Positions 6,430 to 13,477 of a DNA stretch of 13,477 nt are shown here, in pieces. A program made the translations under genes and the position numbers. The number at the start of each line of letters is the position of its first letter. Position 1 is the stretch's first letter. The notes below the pieces were generated by a model. It saw only the letters and a program-made list of their open reading frames with translations. It ran no database searches and was not told where the DNA came from. Origin of the DNA: Streptomyces sp. WM4235 (GTDB lineage: Bacteria > Actinomycetota > Actinomycetes > Streptomycetales > Streptomycetaceae); contig NZ_LGDE01000021.1 of the NCBI RefSeq assembly GCF_001279725.1, forward strand, positions 1 to 13,477. Direction: 5' to 3'.

Positions 6430-9400
6430 GGTGGGGCTCCGTCCAGGCGACGAGGTGATCGAGGGGGGTGGGGTGACTCGCGGGAATCGTGTCGAAGCGG
6501 ACCGTGTGGACGACGCGCGCGGGGGACACCACGCGCAGGACGCCGGATCCGGGATCGCCCGACACCCGCCAGTCGCGGGGGCGACCGGCGAGACCGGTGC
6601 CCTCCGCCTTCGCGGCGGCCTCCTTGGCACACCAGAGCGTGGTGAGCGCGGCCGGCAGAGTGCCCCCGTCGAGGGCGGCCAGCCGTTCGGCCAGGGCCCG
6701 TTCGCCCGGACCCAGGGCGATCCGCGTCAGGGCGTCGGGATCGGTGGTCACCGTCTCCACGTCCACCCCGACGGGCCGGGTGCGGTGGGCCAGGGCGACC
6801 GCGAGCCGGTCCTTGTGCGCGATCGAGAGGTGAACTCCACTGACCAGCGGCCCTTCCGGTACGGGGCGTCCCGACGGATCGTTGCCGACCGGTACCTCCA
6901 CCGGGAACACGGCGCCGGCGCCGCCGTCCCACAGCAGGCCCCGCAGCGCGTCCTTGGCCGCGATCCGGCCGAGCAGCCAGCCGGGCCGCTCCCGTGGTGA
7001 GCGCCGCTCGTACACGGCCCGCTCGGCCGCCCCGAGATAGCGGCGCATCACCAGCTCCTGCGACGCGGGATCCGTCCACCGGCGGCGGGCCAGACACCAT
7101 CCGGCGGGCTGCGGCTCACCGATCCCGCAGACCTCCGGGGTGAACTTCATCGGCCACACCCGCTCGTCGGCGCCGAAGCGCCGGTACGTCCAGCCGTCGA
7201 TCCGCGCCCAGACCCGGCCGTCGGGACGGCACAGTTCGAGATCGCCCCGAACGGTGGTCCCTCGGACCTCCCGGATTCGGGCGGTGGCCGCCACCAGGGC
7301 GTGCGGCGGGGGCGGCGGCCCGTGGAAACGGACCCGGTCGACGGTGGCGGGGAACACGAGCCGGTCCACCGGCAGCCGGAGCTGCATCCAGTGCCCGAAC
7401 AACTGCCCGGCGGCGTCGAGCAGCGCCCCCGGGTCCGGGAGGGCGCGCAGCACGCCCCGGATGCCGTCGGCGGCCACGGTGCGGACCTCGTGCACGCCGG
7501 CGAAGCGGGGGCCGTGGAACATCCACCGGTCACGGTAGAGCGCGTCCGCGCTGACGGGGGCGGGGCCGGGGTCGCGCAGCGGCGTGGGGTCGGGCGCCGG
7601 CGCCGGGTCGAAGGACCGGCCGATCAGCACGACGACGGTGGCGTACTCGCCCAGAGCGACGTGGACGCGCCCGGGACCGTCCAAGCGGGTGCGGACCTCG
7701 ATGTCGTGGGCGGGCTCGACGGGGAGCCAGCGCAGGGCGCGGACGTCCTCGTAGCCGACGACCTCGACACCGTCGTGGTCGGAGCGGTGGGAGCGGTCGG
7801 AGCGGGCGATGTGGGCCAGAGCGGCCTGCGAGGCCAGTTCCAGCATGGTGGTCATGGGCACGACGGGGAACCAGTCGGACTCCTCCGGCCAGCCGGCCGG
7901 CTGGAGGTAGACCCGGTGGTCCCGCACATAGGGCAGCGTGTCGAGACCGAGCCGCAGGACCGCCCTGCCCGAGGCCTGTTCCGCACCGCCACCACCACTG
8001 TCCTTCGCGCCACCGCGGTACGGGGCCTCGGCCTGGCCGCCGGCCGGGCTCGCGGGACCGGCCGGGCTCGCGGCCCCGGCCGGGCCACGGGCACGCAGCC
8101 GGGTCAGGGCGGCGGGGGAGAGGCGGACCAGCGGGGAGCCCAGGTCCAGCGGCATCGCGCGGGACACCACCGGCCGGCCCATCGGCTCGACCGGGCTCGC
8201 CGGCACGGGCGGGGCGATGGTCGTGAGGGTCGCGTTCGGGTCCGGCGTCGTGAGCGGGTCCGGCGGGGTGTCCTGCGACAGCCGGTCCCACTTCGGCGCC
8301 TGCCCCTGCGTCCACAGCGCCGCGCACGCCCGTCGCAGCGCCGCCACGCCCGAAAGGCGGGGCGAGGAAGCGGCCACCGACAGGTGCGGCCGGTCCCGCA
8401 GGGTGTCCTCGACGAATCCCGGCAGGCTCCCCGGTCCCAGCGTCACGAAGTGCCGCACCCCGGCCTCCTCGTACATCCGCAGCGTCAACTCGCGGAAGCG
8501 CACCGGCTCCAGCAGGTGCCGCACCACCAACTCGCGTACCTCCTCGGCCGCCGCCGGGAACGGGGACACCGTCGTCGCCGACCAGACCCGCCCCGCCGCG
8601 GCCGGCCGCAGCGGAAGCCGGTCGAACGCCGCCCGTACCTGCCCCAGGTACGGCTCCCACATCGGCGTGTGGAAACCCGAGCGGAACGGGAGTTCCCGGC
8701 CCATCACCCCCTCGGCCCGCAGCCGCGCCACGACCCGGGCGACCCCGGCGGGATCCCCGCACACCACCGACTGGTGCGGGCAGTTGTCGTGGCTGACCAC
8801 CACCCCGTCCTCGCCGTGAATCGCCGCCTCGGCCCGCCGCGCCCCACAGCCCAGTGCCGCGTACACGAGGTCCGGTACCTTCAGCGAGCCCGGCCGCAAC
8901 GAGGCGAGGAAGGTGTCGACGGCCTCCCGCGGGTACATCCCGGCCGCCACCATCGCGGCCCATTCACCCAGGCTGTGACCGGCCGACACGTCCGCCTCGA
9001 TGCCCACTTCGCCGAGGGCGCGGCCGAAGAACCGGCCCGCTTCGATGGCGTCCAACGCCCGTTCCATCAACTCCCCGCCGCGTCCGAGCCGGGGGCGGTC
9101 CAGGCCGAGCAGGTCCGCGACGTCGTCGGCGACCGGCGCGAACTCCGGTTCCAGGCCCGGGTAGAGGAACGCGATCCGGCCGCCCAGGGGTTCGGGAGTG
9201 AACCACACGTCCCCCCGGCCGTGCCACGTCCGCCCGCGCGCCAGCACCTTCGCGGCCAGCGCGAGCCGCTGCGATGTGGGCCCGACCACCGCGAGCCGGC
9301 AGGGGCCGTCCCCGGACGCCGCCCCCAACAGATCCGAGGGCGCGCCGGCGGCCAGGAGTTCGGCCACGTCGGCCGTACTCTCCCCGGCGAGCAGGAGCAC

Positions 9401-10960
9401 GTCCTCCCGTCCCCGCGCCCCGGTCGCGGTCGGAGTCGAGGTCGGGGGCGGCGAGCCCATCGGCAGGAAGCGGCGCACCGGCGGCGCGGGTCTCGGCGCG
9501 CCACCGCCGGGGTTCGCGGAGGCGCCCGGGGCCTCCTCCAGCACCACATGCGCGTTGATTCCACCGAACCCGAACGCGTTGACGCCGGCCCGCCGGGGCT
9601 CGGGGCCGCGTTCCCACGGCTCGGCCTCCGTCACCGGCCGCATCCGTGTACGGGCCAGGTCCGGGTGCGGCTCCTCCAGGTGCAGGGTGGGCGGCAGGAC
9701 TCCCTCGTGCACCGCCAGCGCCGCCTTGATCAACCCGGCGATGCCCGAAGCCTGCATGGTGTGCCCCAGCATCGACTTGACCGACCCGAAGCCGACGCGC
9801 CCCGCCCCGTTCTGGGGTGCCCCGAACACCCGCTCCAAAGTCTCCAGTTCGGCCGCGTCCCCGATCGGGGTTCCCGTACCGTGCGCCTCCAGAAGCCCCA
9901 ACGCCCCGGGGGAGCGAGGATCCAAGTCGGCTTCCCGCCAGGCTCGTTCGAGCGCCTGTACCTGCCCCGTCACGAGCGGGCTCATCAGGCTCGCCGCGCG
10001 CCCGTCCCCGGCGACCCCCGTACCCCGGATCACCGCGTAGATCCGGTCCCCGTCCCGCTCCGCGTCGGCGAGCCGCTTCAGCAGCACCACCCCGGTGCCC
10101 TCCGAGAGCAGCGTTCCGTCGGCCCGCCGGTCGAAGGGGCGGATCCGCTCGGTCGGACTCAACGCCCGCAACTGGGTGAACACGCTCCACAGCGTGGCGA
10201 TGTGGCAGTGGTGCACCGCCCCGGCGACCACCACGTCACAGCGCCCACCCGCCAGCAGCCCCACCGCCTGGTCCACCGCGAGGAGCGAGGAGGCGCAGGC
10301 CGCGTCCAGGGTGTAGGCCGGGCCCCGGAAGTCCAACCGGTTCGCCGTCCGGGCGGCGGTGAAGCTCGGCACGAGCCCGATCGAGGCGTCGGGTCGATCC
10401 GGACCCAGAGCGTCCTGGAACGCGGAGCGCACCTCGGCGATGCGTCGCTCCCCCAGCTCCGGCGCCACCTCACGCAAGGTCTGCGCCAACTGGTGCGCCG
10501 TGCGCACCCGTTGGTCCAAGCGGGCGGTGGCAACCCCCATGAACCCGCCGCGCCCCAACACCACCCCGATCCGCGACCGGTCGGCCGGCAGCCGGTCCTC
10601 GCCACCCGCGTCGGCGACCGCCTCGGCCGTGACGTGCAGGGCCAGGAGCTGGTCGGGCTCGGCCCCTTCGACCGCCGACGGCATGATCCCGAAACGTGTC
10701 GGATCGAAGGCGGCCGGCCCGTCGATGAAGCCGCCCCGTCGGCAGTAGAAACGGTCCCCGCGCGCCGGCCCGGTGGCCCCGGCGGGGTCGTAGTAGACCT
10801 CGGGATCCCAGCGGCCGGGCGGGACCTCGCCGATCGAATCCGTTCCGGCGAGCAGATTGCGGCGGTAGGCGGCCAGGTCCGGGGCCCCGGGGAAGACCGC
10901 GCCCATCCCCACGATGGCGGCGTCGGTCGGTCGCGGCCCGCGCCGCGGGCCGTCAGTCAC
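6419..10960 (-). CDS. Iterative type I PKS with KS-AT-DH-PPTase architecture
   Basis: 1513 residues from a GTG at 10960. An upstream start at 11056 is possible but would add a low-complexity leader inside the preceding gene. KS (residues about 12-475) has the active Cys222 in DAACASS, His360 in HGTGTPIGD and His400 in KSMLGH, so the condensing triad is intact. AT (about 594-885) has Ser663 in GHSLGEW and His764 in GFHTPMW; its N-terminal motif reads YPGLEPEF where FPGQGSQ is usual. A Pro/Ala/Gly linker (about 895-1000) leads to a double-hotdog DH with His1015 in VRDHRVY, the segment WPEESDWFPVVP, and Asp1182 plus Gln1186 in DAAGQ. The C-terminal domain (about 1272-1490) is an Sfp/AcpS-type phosphopantetheinyl transferase with GVDVE (1398-1402) and WCAKEAAAK (1443-1451). 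There is no ACP, KR or ER here, so it should act on the ACPs encoded on either side. DH followed by PPTase is typical of enediyne PKS. Domain calls are very secure; the exact family and product are inferred. Confidence 0.94.
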   Translation of the reverse strand: MTDGPRRGPRPTDAAIVGMGAVFPGAPDLAAYRRNLLAGTDSIGEVPPGRWDPEVYYDPAGATGPARGDRFYCRRGGFIDGPAAFDPTRFGIMPSAVEGAEPDQLLALHVTAEAVADAGGEDRLPADRSRIGVVLGRGGFMGVATARLDQRVRTAHQLAQTLREVAPELGERRIAEVRSAFQDALGPDRPDASIGLVPSFTAARTANRLDFRGPAYTLDAACASSLLAVDQAVGLLAGGRCDVVVAGAVHHCHIATLWSVFTQLRALSPTERIRPFDRRADGTLLSEGTGVVLLKRLADAERDGDRIYAVIRGTGVAGDGRAASLMSPLVTGQVQALERAWREADLDPRSPGALGLLEAHGTGTPIGDAAELETLERVFGAPQNGAGRVGFGSVKSMLGHTMQASGIAGLIKAALAVHEGVLPPTLHLEEPHPDLARTRMRPVTEAEPWERGPEPRRAGVNAFGFGGINAHVVLEEAPGASANPGGGAPRPAPPVRRFLPMGSPPPTSTPTATGARGREDVLLLAGESTADVAELLAAGAPSDLLGAASGDGPCRLAVVGPTSQRLALAAKVLARGRTWHGRGDVWFTPEPLGGRIAFLYPGLEPEFAPVADDVADLLGLDRPRLGRGGELMERALDAIEAGRFFGRALGEVGIEADVSAGHSLGEWAAMVAAGMYPREAVDTFLASLRPGSLKVPDLVYAALGCGARRAEAAIHGEDGVVVSHDNCPHQSVVCGDPAGVARVVARLRAEGVMGRELPFRSGFHTPMWEPYLGQVRAAFDRLPLRPAAAGRVWSATTVSPFPAAAEEVRELVVRHLLEPVRFRELTLRMYEEAGVRHFVTLGPGSLPGFVEDTLRDRPHLSVAASSPRLSGVAALRRACAALWTQGQAPKWDRLSQDTPPDPLTTPDPNATLTTIAPPVPASPVEPMGRPVVSRAMPLDLGSPLVRLSPAALTRLRARGPAGAASPAGPASPAGGQAEAPYRGGAKDSGGGGAEQASGRAVLRLGLDTLPYVRDHRVYLQPAGWPEESDWFPVVPMTTMLELASQAALAHIARSDRSHRSDHDGVEVVGYEDVRALRWLPVEPAHDIEVRTRLDGPGRVHVALGEYATVVVLIGRSFDPAPAPDPTPLRDPGPAPVSADALYRDRWMFHGPRFAGVHEVRTVAADGIRGVLRALPDPGALLDAAGQLFGHWMQLRLPVDRLVFPATVDRVRFHGPPPPPHALVAATARIREVRGTTVRGDLELCRPDGRVWARIDGWTYRRFGADERVWPMKFTPEVCGIGEPQPAGWCLARRRWTDPASQELVMRRYLGAAERAVYERRSPRERPGWLLGRIAAKDALRGLLWDGGAGAVFPVEVPVGNDPSGRPVPEGPLVSGVHLSIAHKDRLAVALAHRTRPVGVDVETVTTDPDALTRIALGPGERALAERLAALDGGTLPAALTTLWCAKEAAAKAEGTGLAGRPRDWRVSGDPGSGVLRVVSPARVVHTVRFDTIPASHPTPLDHLVAWTEPHHDH

Positions 10961-10970
10961 GGCGCCCCCC
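10953..10970 (-). promoter_or_regulatory. Coupled stop/start junction between the two PKS genes
   Basis: On the minus strand a run of six G (10970-10965) precedes GTG at 10960-10958 by four bases, and the upstream gene stops at 10955-10953, giving an 8-bp overlap. This supports the GTG at 10960 as the start of the KS-AT-DH-PPTase protein and suggests that ribosomes finishing the first gene restart on the second. Confidence 0.6.
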
Positions 10971-13477
10971 GGTCCCGAAGCCGGTCCCGAAGCCGGTTCC
11001 GTCGTCGTGGCCGGTGCCGGCTTCGCGCACGGTTCCCGCTCCGTCTCCGGTACCACCGTGCCCCTCGTCCAGCGCCGCCGTCAGGACGACCTGAACGTCG
11101 TGGCCGTCCGCGAGTTCGGCGAGGAAGGCGGCGGTACCCGCCTCGGGGCTGAGCACCGCGATGCCGCGGCGGCCGTACGCACGCTCCAACTCGGGAGTGA
11201 CCATGCCGCCCGCCCCGGCCGCCCAGGGACCCCAGTCGACGGACAGCACCCGGCCGGGGAAGCCCGCGGCCCAGGTGTGGGCGAGACCGTCGAGGGCGTC
11301 GTTGGCGGCGGCGTAGTCGCACTGGCCCCGGTTGCCGTACACCCCGGACACGCTGCCGAAGAGAGCCAGGAAGGCGGGGGCGGGCGTGTCGCCGTGCTCG
11401 GCGACGGCCGCGGCGAGATGCCGGGCGCCGGCCACCTTGGTGGTGAACACCTCGGCGAAGGCCTCCGGACGCTTGTCCCGCAGCAGTCCGTCGCGAAGGG
11501 TGCCGGCGCCGTGCACGATGCCGTCGAGCCGGCCGTGCCGGGCCCGGACGGCCGCCACGACCGCCCGCACGGCCCGCTCGTCGGTGACGTCGGCGCGGTG
11601 GTAGCGCACGGAGGCGGCGACACCGGCGAGGGCCGCCAGCGTGGCCCGCACCTCCCGCTCGGCGAGGATCCGGGTGGCGGCGGCCTCGATCTCGGCGGGA
11701 GTGCGCAACCCCGCCGCCACCAGCGCGGCGCGCAGCGCCACCCGGTCCGTGGCCTGCCCGTACCGCTCGTCCTCGGCGGCCGTCGGCTCGGGAGTGCGCC
11801 CGACGAGCTCGACGTGGCAACCGGTGGCGCGGGCAAGGGCGAGCGCGGTCCGGGCGGTGATTCCCCGGGCGCCGCCGGTGAGAAGGACGACGGAGTCGCG
11901 GCCGAGGGGTGGCGCCGAACCGGAGGGGGTGAGGTCCGCCGGTACGGGCCGGGCGGTGACGCGGGCTCCGTCGGCGGTGTAGACGACGGAGTGGAGGGCG
12001 GCGGCGGTGCCGGCGCCCGGGTCACGACCGTCATGCTCGTCGTCACTCTCGGCGTCGGTGTTCGCATCGGCTTCGTACCGGTCCCGGGCCTCGGCGGTGT
12101 CGCTCAACTCGGCGACGAGCTGCGCGGCGACGCGAGCCGGGTCCTCCTTCGGGTGTACTCCGACCGCTCGGATCAGGGCGCCGGGGAACTCCAGGGCGGC
12201 GCTGCGGGCGAAGCCGTGCAGGCCCGAGTCGGGGGTGGCGGCGAGGATCAGCCGGCCCACACCGCCGACGAGGGCCCGCTGGAGCCCGGCGAAGGCGCCG
12301 GGCAGGACGGGTTCCCGCCCCGCGCCCTGCCCGGCCCGCAGCGCGGACAGGTCGACGAGCCCGTCGTGGCCGGCCTCGGGTGCGGACAGCAACCGCACCT
12401 CGACCCCGAGGGACTCCAGCGCCCCGCCCAGCGCGAGAGCCACCCCCTGCCCGTCCTCGACGATCCCGACCCGCAGCCCGCGCAGGTCGGCCGGATCCCC
12501 GCCGGGCGGTGCGACGGGTACGAGGTCCACGCGCATGCGGCGCGGTCGCGGCCCGGCGGGGCGGGGCGCGCGCTCCTCGGACCGGGCGCCGGCCGACGTC
12601 GAGGCGGCCGCCGGGTTGCCGGTGGCGTGGGCCCGGGCGCCGGCGGTCGCGGTGTCGGGCCCGTCGGCGGATGACGTGGTGTGGGACACGACCCAGTCGA
12701 CGACGCCGCGCAGGGTCTTGAGACGGGAGAGTTCCTCGACGGCCGACTCGGCGGATCCGTCCGGCTCCCGGGGCAGGCCGATCCGGTCGGCGAGGGCGCC
12801 GATGATCTCGACCCGCTTGATGGAGTCGATGGACAGGTCGGCCTCCAGGTCCAGCGCGGGGTCGAGCATGTCCAGGGGATAGCCGGTCCGCGTGTGCACG
12901 ATGTCCAGGACGACGTCCATCACCTCGCCCGCGGTCAGCGGCGCCGACGCGGCGGTCGCCGGGGCGCCCGGCCGGTCCACCGGGCCGTCGAAGGGGTGGG
13001 GGCCGGCCGGCCGCCACGGATCGGGGTGCGCCGCCTCGATCGCCACCCCGCCGCCGGGCACGGTCGCCGTGGCCGCCGCCGGTTCCCGGCCGTTGACCGG
13101 CGCCGACCGCCACGGGTCGGGGGAACGGCCCGGGCCCCCCGCGGCGGGTACGTGTCCGTCGGGGCCCGCCCCGACCCACGCCGGGCCGTCGGTCCACGCC
13201 GGGCCGTCGGTCCACGCGGAGCCGTCGTCCCACGCCGCGTCCGGTTCGGGCCGGGCGGGGGCGCCCGGCCCCCGGTCGGCCGGGGCGCTCGCACCGGGGT
13301 CGGGTCGACCCAGGTAGCCGAGCAGGACCTCGCGTTGGGCCTCGATCAGCAGGCGGGAGCCGCGGAGGTACTCCAGCACGGCCTCGTCGCGGGGGCCGGG
13401 GGCCGCGGTCGGCCCGTGGCCGTTGCCGGCCGCGATGCCGGGCCTCGTCGGGGGAGCCGGGGTCGCGACGGGGCGGG
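10953..13477 (-). CDS. Iterative type I polyketide/fatty-acid synthase, C-terminal part (ACP-KR), PUFA/hgl-like, partial
   Basis: The reading frame is open to the window edge, so about 840 C-terminal residues are visible and the start lies outside. The visible part opens with a helical segment (LEYLRGSRLLIEAQ, from 13376) of the kind that follows an AT domain, so KS-AT upstream is inferred, not seen. A Pro/Ala/Gly-rich linker follows. The ACP (about 12941-12684) carries DLSIDSIKRVEI; the phosphopantetheine serine codon is at 12824-12822. A structural KR half (about 12540-11940) contains GLHGFARSAALEFPG. The catalytic KR (about 11897-11070) has GGARGITA for NADPH binding, then FGSVSGVYGN and QCDYAAANDAL, supplying the Ser, Tyr and Asn expected of an active ketoreductase. 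The protein would hold the growing chain and reduce beta-keto groups to hydroxyls. Its stop overlaps the next gene by 8 bp. The ACP and KR resemble PUFA synthase domains more than modular PKS domains. Domain calls are firm; the full architecture and the product are not. Confidence 0.9.
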   Translation of the reverse strand, partial: RPVATPAPPTRPGIAAGNGHGPTAAPGPRDEAVLEYLRGSRLLIEAQREVLLGYLGRPDPGASAPADRGPGAPARPEPDAAWDDGSAWTDGPAWTDGPAWVGAGPDGHVPAAGGPGRSPDPWRSAPVNGREPAAATATVPGGGVAIEAAHPDPWRPAGPHPFDGPVDRPGAPATAASAPLTAGEVMDVVLDIVHTRTGYPLDMLDPALDLEADLSIDSIKRVEIIGALADRIGLPREPDGSAESAVEELSRLKTLRGVVDWVVSHTTSSADGPDTATAGARAHATGNPAAASTSAGARSEERAPRPAGPRPRRMRVDLVPVAPPGGDPADLRGLRVGIVEDGQGVALALGGALESLGVEVRLLSAPEAGHDGLVDLSALRAGQGAGREPVLPGAFAGLQRALVGGVGRLILAATPDSGLHGFARSAALEFPGALIRAVGVHPKEDPARVAAQLVAELSDTAEARDRYEADANTDAESDDEHDGRDPGAGTAAALHSVVYTADGARVTARPVPADLTPSGSAPPLGRDSVVLLTGGARGITARTALALARATGCHVELVGRTPEPTAAEDERYGQATDRVALRAALVAAGLRTPAEIEAAATRILAEREVRATLAALAGVAASVRYHRADVTDERAVRAVVAAVRARHGRLDGIVHGAGTLRDGLLRDKRPEAFAEVFTTKVAGARHLAAAVAEHGDTPAPAFLALFGSVSGVYGNRGQCDYAAANDALDGLAHTWAAGFPGRVLSVDWGPWAAGAGGMVTPELERAYGRRGIAVLSPEAGTAAFLAELADGHDVQVVLTAALDEGHGGTGDGAGTVREAGTGHDDGTGFGTGFGTGGRRD
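10971..10994 (-). repeat. 12-bp direct repeat at the end of the ACP-KR gene
   Basis: GGTCCCGAAGCC occurs twice in direct tandem (10971-10982 and 10983-10994), with a decayed third copy after it. It encodes the Gly/Thr/Phe-rich C-terminal tail (GTGFGTGFGTGG) of the ACP-KR protein. It lies directly upstream of the GTG and G-run that start the next gene. Confidence 0.75.
13175..13240 (-). repeat. 18-bp in-frame tandem repeat in the linker before the ACP
   Basis: Plus-strand units begin at 13175, 13193, 13211 and 13229 (the last partial), each close to TCCACGCCGGGCCGTCGG. Eighteen bases is six codons, and the encoded peptide repeats AWTDGP with small changes. It lies in the Pro/Ala/Gly-rich linker upstream of the ACP of the first synthase, where length changes are tolerated, and probably arose by slippage. 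Confidence 0.8.

Noticed and set aside
8036..8095. Repeated GGCCGGGCTCGCGG-like sequence as a mobile-element or regulatory repeat
   Set aside because: It is in frame within the Ala/Gly/Pro linker between the AT and DH domains and simply encodes an SPAGP-type repeat.
10961..11056. A longer N-terminus for the KS-AT-DH-PPTase protein, starting at 11056
   Set aside because: It would overlap the ACP-KR gene by 104 bp and add a Pro/Ala/Thr leader. GTG at 10960 has a G-run in front and the short overlap typical of this operon.
7301..11152. A 1283-codon open frame on the plus strand
   Set aside because: It lies opposite the PKS gene, is very rich in Arg, Gly, Pro and His, and shows no recognisable motif. 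Long antisense frames are common in such GC-rich DNA.
6419..13477. Calling the locus an enediyne cluster
   Set aside because: The DH and PPTase look enediyne-like, but no hotdog thioesterase or conserved enediyne accessory genes are present in the window, and the domains are split over two proteins.

Overview
The window looks like an accessory biosynthetic locus from a high-GC actinomycete, most likely Streptomyces or a close relative. Composition is very GC-rich, G/C dominates third codon positions, and GTG starts and overlapping stop/start codons are common. All genes I can support lie on the minus strand, so the locus reads from position 13477 down to position 1. Both end genes run off the window. 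No rRNA, tRNA, CRISPR array, insertion sequence or convincing promoter was seen, and there is no gap longer than 58 bp between genes.

Layout in order of transcription: (1) 13477-10953, the C-terminal part of an iterative type I polyketide synthase (ACP, structural KR half, catalytic KR). (2) 10960-6419, a second large synthase with the order KS-AT-DH-phosphopantetheinyl transferase. (3) 6429-6097, a free-standing acyl carrier protein. (4) 6087-5263, an alpha/beta hydrolase. (5) 5266-4100, a GT1-type (MGT/CrtX-like) glycosyltransferase. (6) 4103-2169, a large protein with hydrophobic segments, a four-cysteine zinc-ribbon-like motif and a class I SAM methyltransferase. (7) 2172-1219, a shortened galactokinase-like GHMP protein whose kinase motifs are all degraded. 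(8) 1160-1, a secreted phosphoesterase followed by the start of an Ig-like domain. Genes 1 to 7 are joined by overlaps of 4 to 11 bp or a 9 bp gap, so they probably form one translationally coupled operon. Gene 8 follows 58 bp later with its own strong ribosome binding site.

Inferred logic: the two synthase proteins and the free ACP would build and partly reduce a polyketide or fatty-acyl chain. The built-in PPTase domain would activate the carrier proteins. The hydrolase could release or edit the chain, the GT1 enzyme would add a sugar, and the methyltransferase would modify the product, perhaps at the membrane. The ACP motif (DLSIDSIKRVEI), the DH sequence around WPEESDWFPVVP and the C-terminal PPTase place the synthase near the PUFA / heterocyst-glycolipid (hgl) / enediyne PKS group. 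Splitting ACP-KR and KS-AT-DH-PPTase onto two chains, next to a glycosyltransferase and a probable galactokinase-fold pseudoenzyme, suggests a glycolipid or glycosylated polyketide pathway that I cannot match to a known product.
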